38,113 nucleotides of DNA. Source: Paludibacter sp. Lineage in GTDB: Bacteria > Bacteroidota > Bacteroidia > Bacteroidales > Paludibacteraceae. The notes beneath the pieces were generated by a model. The model saw only the letters and a program-made list of their open reading frames with translations, ran no database searches and was not told the origin of the DNA. The DNA is taken from positions 1 to 38,113 of the forward strand of contig JARKQF010000294.1 in NCBI GenBank assembly GCA_029973975.1. The letters run 5' to 3'. The position numbers and the translations under genes were made by a program. Below are positions 8,906 through 15,225 of this stretch, piece by piece; position 1 is the first letter of the stretch, and every line of letters begins with the position of its first letter.

Positions 8906-9408
8906 GTCTAAAATTTTATCAAATGAGTGGGGTAAGGTTTGAAGTTTTTAAATATTCAATTCTCAAAAGCACAATTACGTAATAAATTTCTGTATATGAG
9001 TGATTTAAATTAAATTTCAGTGGTTGTATAAATGATTGAAATAAATAAATTGTTGAGAAAAGTCATAAAGTTGATTTATGAAAAGAAGAATAGGTAATAA
9101 AGCCCGATTCATAATTGATTAAATACATTTGTAAATTATATGTGTAAAAAATAAAATGAAAATCAATAAAACAAATGTAAATAGTTGGCTTATATGAAGA
9201 CACTGATACTTTATATTTGTAAAATAAAATTATTTTCATTCAATATTTTTTCAATATTGTGTATTAAATTACAAATGGATTACAGACCTTAAGATAAAAA
9301 CAAAACATACATATTTTTATTTTTATATATTTATTAACCAGATATTTATGTGTCATAATTAAATTATAACTATAATATATATGATGACATCTGTAAATAT
9401 AACGGAAT

Positions 9409-9427
9409 TATTGTAAAATTTACAATA
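9409..9427. repeat. Palindrome TATTGTAAA-a-TTTACAATA
   Basis: Perfect 9-bp arms around a single central base. A second palindrome, ATTGAT-a-ATCAAT, sits 16 bp downstream at 9444-9456. Short symmetric sites of this kind are often bound by dimeric regulators; the XRE-type protein encoded about 350 bp downstream is one candidate. In DNA this AT-rich some such sites arise by chance. Confidence 0.4.
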
Positions 9428-9727
9428 CTAAAACTATAAAATAATTGATAATCAATAGTATTAAGTATGTCTAATTAAACAATCTAATTAACTACTAATT
9501 TAAAGAGTTTTTGATTGGATTAATGTCTGATATTTGATAAAGACTATTTATTTGTATATGCCATATCTTATTGATAAATAGATAATAATTATGTATAACT
9601 ATATCTTTTATAGGCATTGAACCTTATTTGTTTTTATATTTTAATAATTATTTTCGGAATACAAACGTGAAATATAGATTTGTGAATCAACTTTTAGCTT
9701 TGTAAATAACATACACAATTGTGCTGT

Positions 9728-9758
9728 TTTGATTTGTGAAATAAAATAGTTACATTTG
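9728..9758 (+). promoter_or_regulatory. Bacteroidota-type promoter of the XRE regulator gene
   Basis: TTTG (9728-9731), a 19-bp spacer and TACATTTG (9751-9758) match the -33/-7 consensus of Bacteroidota sigma factor promoters exactly. The gene starts at 9803, giving a leader of about 35 bases. Further -7-like boxes upstream at 9675 and 9695 could serve as alternative promoters. Confidence 0.75.
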
Positions 9759-9802
9759 TAGTGTTTTTTCTAAAAAATAAACAACTGTAAAATAACTTAT
9801 TT

Positions 9803-10390
9803 ATGTCAGAAAAAGTACGCATTGAAAAGGTTATACAGATGGTTGGATTAACATCCGGCCAGTTTGCACAGGAAATAGGTATCCAAACTTCTACTCTTTC
9901 TCATATTTTAAATGAAAGAAATAAACCAAGTCTGGACGTCATGAAAAAAATACTGAATAGATATCCCAACATTAACGCAGAATGGCTTATTTTAGGGCAG
10001 GGATCAATTCAGAGGAAAGAATTGCATTCTCAAGCGCCTACTTTATTCGGTGATGACGATGTAATTAGCAGTATATCAGGTAATAATATTATTGTTGAAC
10101 CAGAAAAAAACGATGCTGAAATATTTTCATTCCAGCATCAAACTGTTAAAAGCGAACCGATTCCTGCGTATGCACTTCCTAAAGTCGAAAATCAACCTGA
10201 AAAATCACATCTGGTTAATAAAACTGATTTCTCAACTCAACCGCCAATAATAAATAAAGAAATTGATGTCGCTCAAAAATTGGTAGATGCAGTTGAGAAT
10301 CTGAAACAGAACCAGACTATTGAAAAAAAAGTCAGAAAAATCATTCTATATTATTCTGATAACACTTTTCAGGAATTCGAATCAAAATAA
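9803..10390 (+). CDS. XRE-family helix-turn-helix transcriptional regulator
   Basis: The 195-residue protein has an N-terminal HTH of the phage-repressor/XRE type (about residues 8-62), with GLTSGQFAQEIGIQTSTLSHI and a downstream NERNKPSLDVMKKIL helix followed by INAEWLILGQG. The middle (about 70-150) is low-complexity, rich in N, P, S and E and probably a disordered linker. The C-terminal 40 residues (VAQKLVDAVENLKQ to YSDNTFQEFESK) form a conserved small tail seen in related Bacteroidota regulators. No ligand-binding domain is recognisable. It has its own consensus promoter and stands 76 bp upstream of pyrK; control of pyrKD by this protein is only an inference from position. Confidence 0.88.
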   Translation: MSEKVRIEKVIQMVGLTSGQFAQEIGIQTSTLSHILNERNKPSLDVMKKILNRYPNINAEWLILGQGSIQRKELHSQAPTLFGDDDVISSISGNNIIVEPEKNDAEIFSFQHQTVKSEPIPAYALPKVENQPEKSHLVNKTDFSTQPPIINKEIDVAQKLVDAVENLKQNQTIEKKVRKIILYYSDNTFQEFESK

Positions 10391-10396
10391 TTGTTG

Positions 10397-10440
10397 TATT
10401 TTTGTAGACAAAACATCAATTACAGTAGAAAATTGATGTT
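10397..10440 (+). promoter_or_regulatory. pyrK leader: -7 box overlapped by a palindrome, followed by a 5' hairpin
   Basis: A TATTTTTG -7 box (10397-10404) is overlapped by the palindrome TTTTGT-ag-ACAAAA (10400-10413). A perfect 10-bp inverted repeat, AACATCAATT (10412-10421) with AATTGATGTT (10431-10440), has a 9-base loop and would lie at or near the 5' end of a transcript started here. No T-run follows the hairpin, so it is not a standard terminator. A matching -33 TTTG is not present at the usual distance. Confidence 0.5.
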
Positions 10441-10466
10441 CAGAAGTACAAAATATACAATTTACA

Positions 10467-11237
10467 ATGAAGAAGTTCATGCTTGATCTGGTTGTTAAGG
10501 TAAATAAATCGCTTAATAATCAGTATTTTATATTAATACTTACGGCTGCTGATAAGTTGCCTGAAATGCTTCCTGGTCAGTTTGCTGAAGTACGGGTGGA
10601 TGATTCTCCTGCAACTTTTCTCAGGCGACCGATATCCATCAATTTCGTTGATTATGAAAAAAATGAGTTGTGGTTGTTAGTTCAAATTGTGGGCGACGGT
10701 ACACAAAAGCTGTCACAACTGAAGACCGGGGATAATGTTAACCTGATTTTTCCTCTCGGAAACACATTTACCATTCCTGAAGATAAAAAATCAAATATAT
10801 TATTGATAGGTGGCGGTGTAGGAATAGCGCCAATGCTCTTTTTAGGCTCCTGTTTAAACGATCGGGGTTATCGCTGTAACTTTCTCTTAGGGGGGCGTAC
10901 AGCTTTAAATCTGCTCCAATTAGATGATTTTTCAAAATACGGAAACGTTTATACCACAACTGAAGATGGTTCACATGGAGAGAAAGGTTTTGTTACGCAA
11001 CATTCTATCTTAGATAAGAAGAGTTTTGATGCAATTTATACTTGTGGACCTACTCCGATGATGAAAGCTGTTGCTGCTTATGCTCAAAAAAACAATATAT
11101 TTTGTGAAGTCTCGCTCGAGAATACCATGGCCTGTGGTTTTGGTGCTTGTTTGTGTTGTGTGACGGATACCACCGATGGTCATCTTTGTGTTTGCACGGA
11201 AGGTCCTGTTTTTAATATTACAAAACTAAAATGGTAG
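10467..11237 (+). CDS. pyrK: Dihydroorotate dehydrogenase electron-transfer subunit
   Basis: The 256-residue FAD/[2Fe-2S] subunit passes electrons from PyrD to NAD+ in the class 1B dihydroorotate dehydrogenase of pyrimidine synthesis. A ferredoxin-reductase-like FAD domain has LRRPISI at 52-58, the NAD domain has [10 protein letters not shown] at 114-123 and TCGPTPMM at 192-199, and the C-terminal iron-sulfur cysteines are at 223, 228, 231 and 243 (CGFGACLCC ... CVC). Two extra cysteines (230 and 241) sit next to the cluster ligands. The end overlaps the start of pyrD by 7 bases, so the two subunits are translationally coupled. Confidence 0.96.
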   Translation: MKKFMLDLVVKVNKSLNNQYFILILTAADKLPEMLPGQFAEVRVDDSPATFLRRPISINFVDYEKNELWLLVQIVGDGTQKLSQLKTGDNVNLIFPLGNTFTIPEDKKSNILLIGGGVGIAPMLFLGSCLNDRGYRCNFLLGGRTALNLLQLDDFSKYGNVYTTTEDGSHGEKGFVTQHSILDKKSFDAIYTCGPTPMMKAVAAYAQKNNIFCEVSLENTMACGFGACLCCVTDTTDGHLCVCTEGPVFNITKLKW

Positions 11238-12142
11238 ATTTAAAAGTAAATTTAGGTACTATACAATTGAAAAATCCGGTGATGACTGCATCGGGCACTT
11301 TTGGTTATGGGAAGGAGTATGCAGACTTTATCGATGTGTCGCGAATAGGTGGCATTGTTGTAAAGGGAACAACGCTTCGTGAGAGGCAGGGGAATGCGTA
11401 TCCGCGTATGGCCGAAACGCCTTCTGGTATGTTAAACGCTGTGGGACTGCAAAATAAGGGTGTTGATTATTTTGTCGATCACATATATCCGGAGATTAAA
11501 GATGTAAATACAAGTATATTTGTAAACGTGTCCGGATCCACCATTGAAGATTACATTGAAACAGCAGCAAAAATCAACGAACTGGATAAAATTCCGGGTA
11601 TTGAGCTTAATATTTCCTGTCCGAATGTGAAAGAGGGGGGTATGGCTTTCGGTACTTCTTGCCTGTCTGCTTCTCAGGTAGTAAAAGCGGTAAGAAAGGT
11701 TTATTCAAAAGAGTTGATGGTGAAATTGTCGCCTAACGTTACTTCTATTTCGGATATTGCCAAAGCCGTTGAAGCTGAAGGTGCTGATTCTGTTTCACTA
11801 ATCAACACTTTGCTCGGTATGGCAATTGATGCTGATAAGCGTAAACCCGTTCTTTCCACTGTTACCGGAGGACTTTCAGGTCCTGCTGTTAAACCTGTTG
11901 CGCTTTGTATGGTTTGGCAAGTTGCACAATCAGTTAAAATTCCGGTTGTGGGTATGGGTGGAATTATGAATGCCCGTGACGCAATCGAGTTTCTGTTGGC
12001 CGGAGCGTCAGCAATACAGATTGGTACGGCTAATTTTATTGATCCGACTGTTTCTGTTAAAGTGCTGGAGGGTATCGAGGCGTATTTATCGCAACATAAT
12101 TTTAGTAGTGTAAATGAAATTATAGGCGCCTTAGAGGTGTAA
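11231..12142 (+). CDS. pyrD: Dihydroorotate dehydrogenase, catalytic subunit (class 1B)
   Basis: The 303-residue FMN-binding TIM barrel oxidises dihydroorotate to orotate in the cytoplasm. The class 1 catalytic cysteine is Cys130 in [11 protein letters not shown]. Other marks are [13 protein letters not shown] near the N-terminus, the NTLLGMAID segment and the phosphate-binding end [14 protein letters not shown] and GASAIQIGT. Adjacency to and overlap with pyrK confirm the heterotetrameric, NAD-dependent 1B class rather than the quinone- or fumarate-linked classes. A terminator hairpin lies about 40 bp downstream. Confidence 0.97.
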   Translation: MVDLKVNLGTIQLKNPVMTASGTFGYGKEYADFIDVSRIGGIVVKGTTLRERQGNAYPRMAETPSGMLNAVGLQNKGVDYFVDHIYPEIKDVNTSIFVNVSGSTIEDYIETAAKINELDKIPGIELNISCPNVKEGGMAFGTSCLSASQVVKAVRKVYSKELMVKLSPNVTSISDIAKAVEAEGADSVSLINTLLGMAIDADKRKPVLSTVTGGLSGPAVKPVALCMVWQVAQSVKIPVVGMGGIMNARDAIEFLLAGASAIQIGTANFIDPTVSVKVLEGIEAYLSQHNFSSVNEIIGALEV

Positions 12143-12179
12143 AGGAATATAATAACATTATCAGTATTTATAAAAATAA

Positions 12180-12207
12180 GAAAGGGTATCCAACCGGATA
12201 CCCTTTT
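12180..12207. terminator. Bidirectional hairpin terminator between pyrD and the small exported-protein gene
   Basis: A perfect 11-bp stem (12181-12191 with 12196-12206, core GGGTATCC) with the loop AACC. It is followed by a short T-run on plus, and by a T-rich stretch (TTTCTTATTTTT) on minus, so it can serve the convergent genes on both sides. Confidence 0.85.
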
Positions 12208-12237
12208 GAATAAATCTTTCAGGCGAATATTCTCACA

Positions 12238-12603
12238 TTAATTGTTGTCAGCAATATAGTCTTCATCTTTGCTGAATCTTGATACATTTAAAATAATCAG
12301 ATATTTTCTGTACTGATCTTCTGAGAGTATGTATTTTACATTTCCCAGGTTAAAATACAAGGCTCTTTCTGCATCGATTGTACTTTCCTTTTTGTTTGCA
12401 TAATTCAATTTTCTTTCAGTTAAATCAAATATATATTTTAACTGATCTGCTTGTTCGTCGCCTGCGTTGAGGTAGCGAACTAATGCTTTAAATGTGGAAT
12501 TTTCATTCATTCTATAAAGCACATTGTAATCTTTCAATTCCATTGAGTAGGCTGCTGAAGCGCTCGCAAGAGCAACCAATATAACTGCTAAAATCTTTTT
12601 CAT
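12238..12603 (-). CDS. Small exported protein of unknown function
   Basis: The 121-residue protein starts with a typical signal peptide (MKKILAVILVALASASAAYS, probable signal peptidase I cut near residues 18-21), so the mature protein of about 100 residues is likely periplasmic. The mature part is charged and mostly helical (YNVLYRMNENSTFKALVRYLN, ALYFNLGNVKYILSEDQYRKY). The -LSEDQYRKYL- pattern resembles small Bacteroidota periplasmic hypothetical proteins in which helices end in a 'sxeqyxkY' stretch, but I do not recognise a named family. No lipobox cysteine. It has a long untranslated leader (about 110 bases if the -7 box at 12725 is used). Confidence 0.75.
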   Translation of the reverse strand: MKKILAVILVALASASAAYSMELKDYNVLYRMNENSTFKALVRYLNAGDEQADQLKYIFDLTERKLNYANKKESTIDAERALYFNLGNVKYILSEDQYRKYLIILNVSRFSKDEDYIADNN

Positions 12604-12724
12604 AACCTAAAATTTTAATAATACCTTTTTTGTTAACTAAACTTTTTGATAAAACTATCCAGTAATTGCTTTGGATTTTTCTACTTGTCAATATTGCCTT
12701 AATGATTTATTCAATTTGACAATG

Positions 12725-12756
12725 CAAAAATACATGTTATAAAACATATTTGCAAT
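12725..12756 (-). promoter_or_regulatory. Probable promoter of the small exported-protein gene
   Basis: On minus the -7 box TATTTTTG lies at 12732-12725 with an imperfect -33 (ATTG, 12756-12753) at 20 bp. The -33 side falls within the inverted repeat at 12734-12788, suggesting regulation. Confidence 0.45.
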
Positions 12757-12788
12757 ATAAGATGTAATAAAAATATGTTTTACAACAT
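12734..12788. repeat. Long inverted repeat made of two operator-like palindromes
   Basis: Arms 12734-12751 and 12771-12788 are 18 bp with one mismatch, separated by 19 bp. Each arm is itself nearly symmetric (ATGTT-ata-AAACAT and TATGTT-ttac-AACATA), so the layout is two copies of one ATGTT...AACAT site facing each other. No T-run follows, so it is not an ordinary terminator. It lies between two minus-strand genes and next to a promoter-like box. Confidence 0.55.
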
Positions 12789-12875
12789 ATAAAATGTGTA
12801 AATGTCAGAATTTCAAATAGATATAATCGATTTAAAAAATGTTAATATTTTGGAGGTTTTATTAAAATATAATAT

Positions 12876-13331
12876 TTAGGACAATAATGATAAAAAGTCA
12901 GGTATATCGTTACTGATTTCATAGCCTGCTATACTGTTGTTTTTCTTGCAGAAAAAATGTTGAAAACCATTACTTAATATAAAGTAGTCAACATTTAATT
13001 TAAAATTATAAACGGCAACCTGATCAAATACCTCCTGGGTGATAGGTATGGATGGTGATTTAAATTCAATAATGATGTAAGGGTTCATGTAGTTGTCGTA
13101 TACAATAGCGTCACATCTTTTTTTCATGCCATTGATTAATATCTGTGTTTCAATAGCAATTAATGCTGTAGGGAAGTTTTTTTCCTGAATCAAAAACTGA
13201 ATGAAATTTTGTCTTACCCATTCTTCCGGAGTAAGTTTAACAAATTTCTTTCGCAATGAATCAAAAATAAGTAGTTTGTAACCTTCTTTTTTTGTGTTGA
13301 AATTGTATGCAGGTAGATTAAGTTGCCACAT
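12876..13331 (-). CDS. Stand-alone HsdR N-terminal-like protein (PD-(D/E)XK fold)
   Basis: The 151-residue protein matches the type I restriction enzyme R-subunit N-terminal domain family (HSDR_N). The nuclease-fold core is visible: RCDAIVYD supplies the Asp, and IIIEFKSP supplies the E-x-K pair after a short strand; a helical N-terminal part contains EEWVRQNFIQFL. There is no helicase/translocase portion and no hsdM or hsdS nearby, so it is not a restriction system. The reading frame extends 25 residues upstream from a hydrophobic start at 13406, but MWQLNLPAYNF at 13331 is the better start because the longer form runs into the neighbouring gene's 5' end. Genes like this sit near AMP nucleosidase and holA in other Bacteroidota; the function is unknown. 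Confidence 0.85.
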   Translation of the reverse strand: MWQLNLPAYNFNTKKEGYKLLIFDSLRKKFVKLTPEEWVRQNFIQFLIQEKNFPTALIAIETQILINGMKKRCDAIVYDNYMNPYIIIEFKSPSIPITQEVFDQVAVYNFKLNVDYFILSNGFQHFFCKKNNSIAGYEISNDIPDFLSLLS

Positions 13332-13337
13332 TTTTAT

Positions 13338-13345
13338 TATTTTTG
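13338..13345 (+). promoter_or_regulatory. Possible -7 box for the AMP nucleosidase gene
   Basis: TATTTTTG matches TAnnTTTG 52 bp before the start codon, within the divergent gap between the HsdR-N-like gene and AMP nucleosidase. No TTTG is present at the -33 distance, so support is weak. Confidence 0.35.
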
Positions 13346-13396
13346 TAACTATTAAAGATGCGAAAATACAAAAACCATCTAACAAATTAATTAGAT

Positions 13397-14170
13397 ATGA
13401 AGACAAAACAGGAAATTGTTGAAAATTGGTTACCCCGATATACCAAAAGAAAATTAGAAGATTTCACAGACTATATACTTTTGACAAATTTCAATAATTA
13501 TGTGGAAAAATTTGCTGAATGGTTTAATGTTCCGGTATTGGGGCGGGATGGAAACATGATCAATGCGTCCGCTAATGGAATTACAATCATCAATTTTGGC
13601 ATGGGGAGTCCAAATGCAGCATTGATTATGGATGTATTGTCTGCGATTCAGCCTAAAGCGGTATTGTTTCTTGGAAAATGTGGAGGGCTGAGAGATAAAA
13701 ACCGGAATGGCGATTATATTCTGCCCAGTGCTGCCATAAGGGGCGAGGGTACTTCAAACGATTATTTTCCGCCTGAGATACCGGCTCTTCCTGCATTTAA
13801 CCTGCAGCGTGCTGTTTCGTCCAATATTCGTGATTTTGATAAAGACTACTGGACGGGAACAGTTTTTACAACTAATCGCAGGGTGTGGGAGTGGGATGAA
13901 AAATTCAAATCATACCTGAAAAGCACACGTGCCATGGCTATTGATATGGAAACAGCGACTTTATTTACGGTTGGATTCCATAATGGTATTCCGACGGGAG
14001 CTTTGCTGCTGGTTTCGGATATGCCGCTTCAGGAACAAGGTATAAAAACTTCAGAAAGTGACTCAAAAGTGACACAAAACTATGTGGATGAACATATTCG
14101 CATCGGTGTGAAGGCTTTGAGTTCGCTTATTAATAATAGTAAGACTATTAAACACCTTAGATTTGAATAG
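13397..14170 (+). CDS. amn: AMP nucleosidase (short Bacteroidota type)
   Basis: The 257-residue protein of the PNP/UDP phosphorylase superfamily hydrolyses AMP to adenine and ribose 5-phosphate. It has the nucleoside-phosphorylase core with NFGMGSPNAALIMD, VLFLGKCGGLRDK and the family's acidic AIDMETATLF active-site stretch. It lacks the N-terminal extension of the about 480-residue enterobacterial Amn, which agrees with the shorter enzymes named AMP nucleosidase in Bacteroidota. It is divergent from the HsdR-N-like gene (65 bp between starts) and 16 bp upstream of holA. Confidence 0.9.
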   Translation: MKTKQEIVENWLPRYTKRKLEDFTDYILLTNFNNYVEKFAEWFNVPVLGRDGNMINASANGITIINFGMGSPNAALIMDVLSAIQPKAVLFLGKCGGLRDKNRNGDYILPSAAIRGEGTSNDYFPPEIPALPAFNLQRAVSSNIRDFDKDYWTGTVFTTNRRVWEWDEKFKSYLKSTRAMAIDMETATLFTVGFHNGIPTGALLLVSDMPLQEQGIKTSESDSKVTQNYVDEHIRIGVKALSSLINNSKTIKHLRFE

Positions 14171-14186
14171 CTAATCCATTCAAAAA

Positions 14187-15185
14187 ATGCACGAACAAAT
14201 TCTGCAGAGCTTAAAGCAAAAAAAATATGCTCCCATTTACTTTTTAATGGGGGAAGAACCTTATTATATTGACCTGATCTCAGATTATATTCAATATGAA
14301 ATATTAGATGAGAGTCAGCGTGAATTTGATCTATCTGTTCTTTATGGCAAGGATATCGACATCACCACGGTTATCAATGCGGCTAAGAGGTTCCCGATGA
14401 TGTCGCCCTATCAGATATTAATTGTAAAAGAAGCTCAGCATATTAAAGATCTTGATAAGCTGCAATTTTATATCCAGCATTACGCTCCTGCTACAATTCT
14501 GGTTATTTGCTATAAATACGGGACTGTCGATGGTAGGAAAAAGTGGGTAAATGAGTTAAAAAAAACTGGTGTACTGTTTGAATCCAAAAAGTTACGTGAC
14601 TATGAGATGAGTGCCTGGATTGCAAAATATGCCAAGACAAAAGATCTGCAAATAGAGGAGAAGGCAATGGTTATGCTTACCGATTTTCTTGGGACTGATT
14701 TAAGTAAGGTTGCTAATGAACTTGATAAGCTGGCAATAACAAAACCTGCAGGTACAAGCCGAATTACACCGGAAATTATTGAAAAAAACATCGGAATCAG
14801 TAAAGATTTTAATGTTTTTGAACTACAGGATGCCCTGATCAGGAAAGATGTGCTGAAGGCAAACAGAATTATCAACTATTTTGCTGATAACAAAAAGGCG
14901 AATCCTATACAAATGGTGCTTGCACAGTTATTCAGTTTTTTTAGTAATTTGATGATATTCCATTACTTACCTCAGAAGACAGCCGAATCTGCTGCTGCTG
15001 AATTTAAAATTCACCCGTTTATTGCCAGAAATTATATAACGGCATCAAAATCATTCAATGCATGGAAAACCATGAATATCATTACTTCTATCAGAGAAAC
15101 GGATGCCCGATCCAAAGGGATCGATAATGTTAGTGCAGATGAAGGTGATTTACTTAAAGAATTGGTATTTAAGATTCTACACTGA
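14187..15185 (+). CDS. holA: DNA polymerase III delta subunit
   Basis: The 332-residue clamp-loader subunit opens the beta clamp during replication. The N-terminal AAA-like domain has the family pattern KKYAPIYFLMGEEPYYIDLI, a glycine-poor P-loop region that does not bind ATP in delta, followed by FPMMSPYQILIVKEA. The central DYEMSAWIAKYA and LTDFLGTDLSKVANELDKL and the C-terminal collar helices (ANPIQMVLAQLF) match the family. Length is normal. It is downstream of AMP nucleosidase by 16 bp and 40 bp before tex. Confidence 0.95.
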   Translation: MHEQILQSLKQKKYAPIYFLMGEEPYYIDLISDYIQYEILDESQREFDLSVLYGKDIDITTVINAAKRFPMMSPYQILIVKEAQHIKDLDKLQFYIQHYAPATILVICYKYGTVDGRKKWVNELKKTGVLFESKKLRDYEMSAWIAKYAKTKDLQIEEKAMVMLTDFLGTDLSKVANELDKLAITKPAGTSRITPEIIEKNIGISKDFNVFELQDALIRKDVLKANRIINYFADNKKANPIQMVLAQLFSFFSNLMIFHYLPQKTAESAAAEFKIHPFIARNYITASKSFNAWKTMNIITSIRETDARSKGIDNVSADEGDLLKELVFKILH

Positions 15186-15225
15186 TTTTATTTGTATATA
15201 TTTTTTATAAGTCAATTCTAACTTT

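Larger units (their letters stand above)
8906..9802. other. Long AT-rich non-coding region upstream of the XRE regulator
   Basis: About 900 bp with very low GC content, far below its neighbours, and no credible reading frame on either strand (the longest starts give only tens of residues). On the plus strand TAnnTTTG boxes occur at 9124-9131, 9212-9219, 9675-9682, 9695-9702 and 9751-9758, and a reversed one at 9172-9179. Two near-adjacent palindromes lie at 9409-9427 and 9444-9456. The box at 9124 and the reversed box at 9172 form an inverted repeat (TACATTTGT / ACAAATGTA). No RNA family is recognised. Confidence 0.6.

Noticed and set aside
8906-9802. Chromosomal replication origin in the AT-rich gap
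   Set aside because: No cluster of TTATCCACA-type DnaA boxes and no dnaA or related marker genes nearby.
12876-13331. Type I restriction-modification system
   Set aside because: Only an N-terminal-like domain is present; no helicase part, methylase or specificity gene in the window.
13332-13406. N-terminal extension of the HsdR-N-like protein to 13406
   Set aside because: It would overlap the start of the divergent AMP nucleosidase gene and adds a chance hydrophobic stretch; MWQLNLP at 13331 is a better start.
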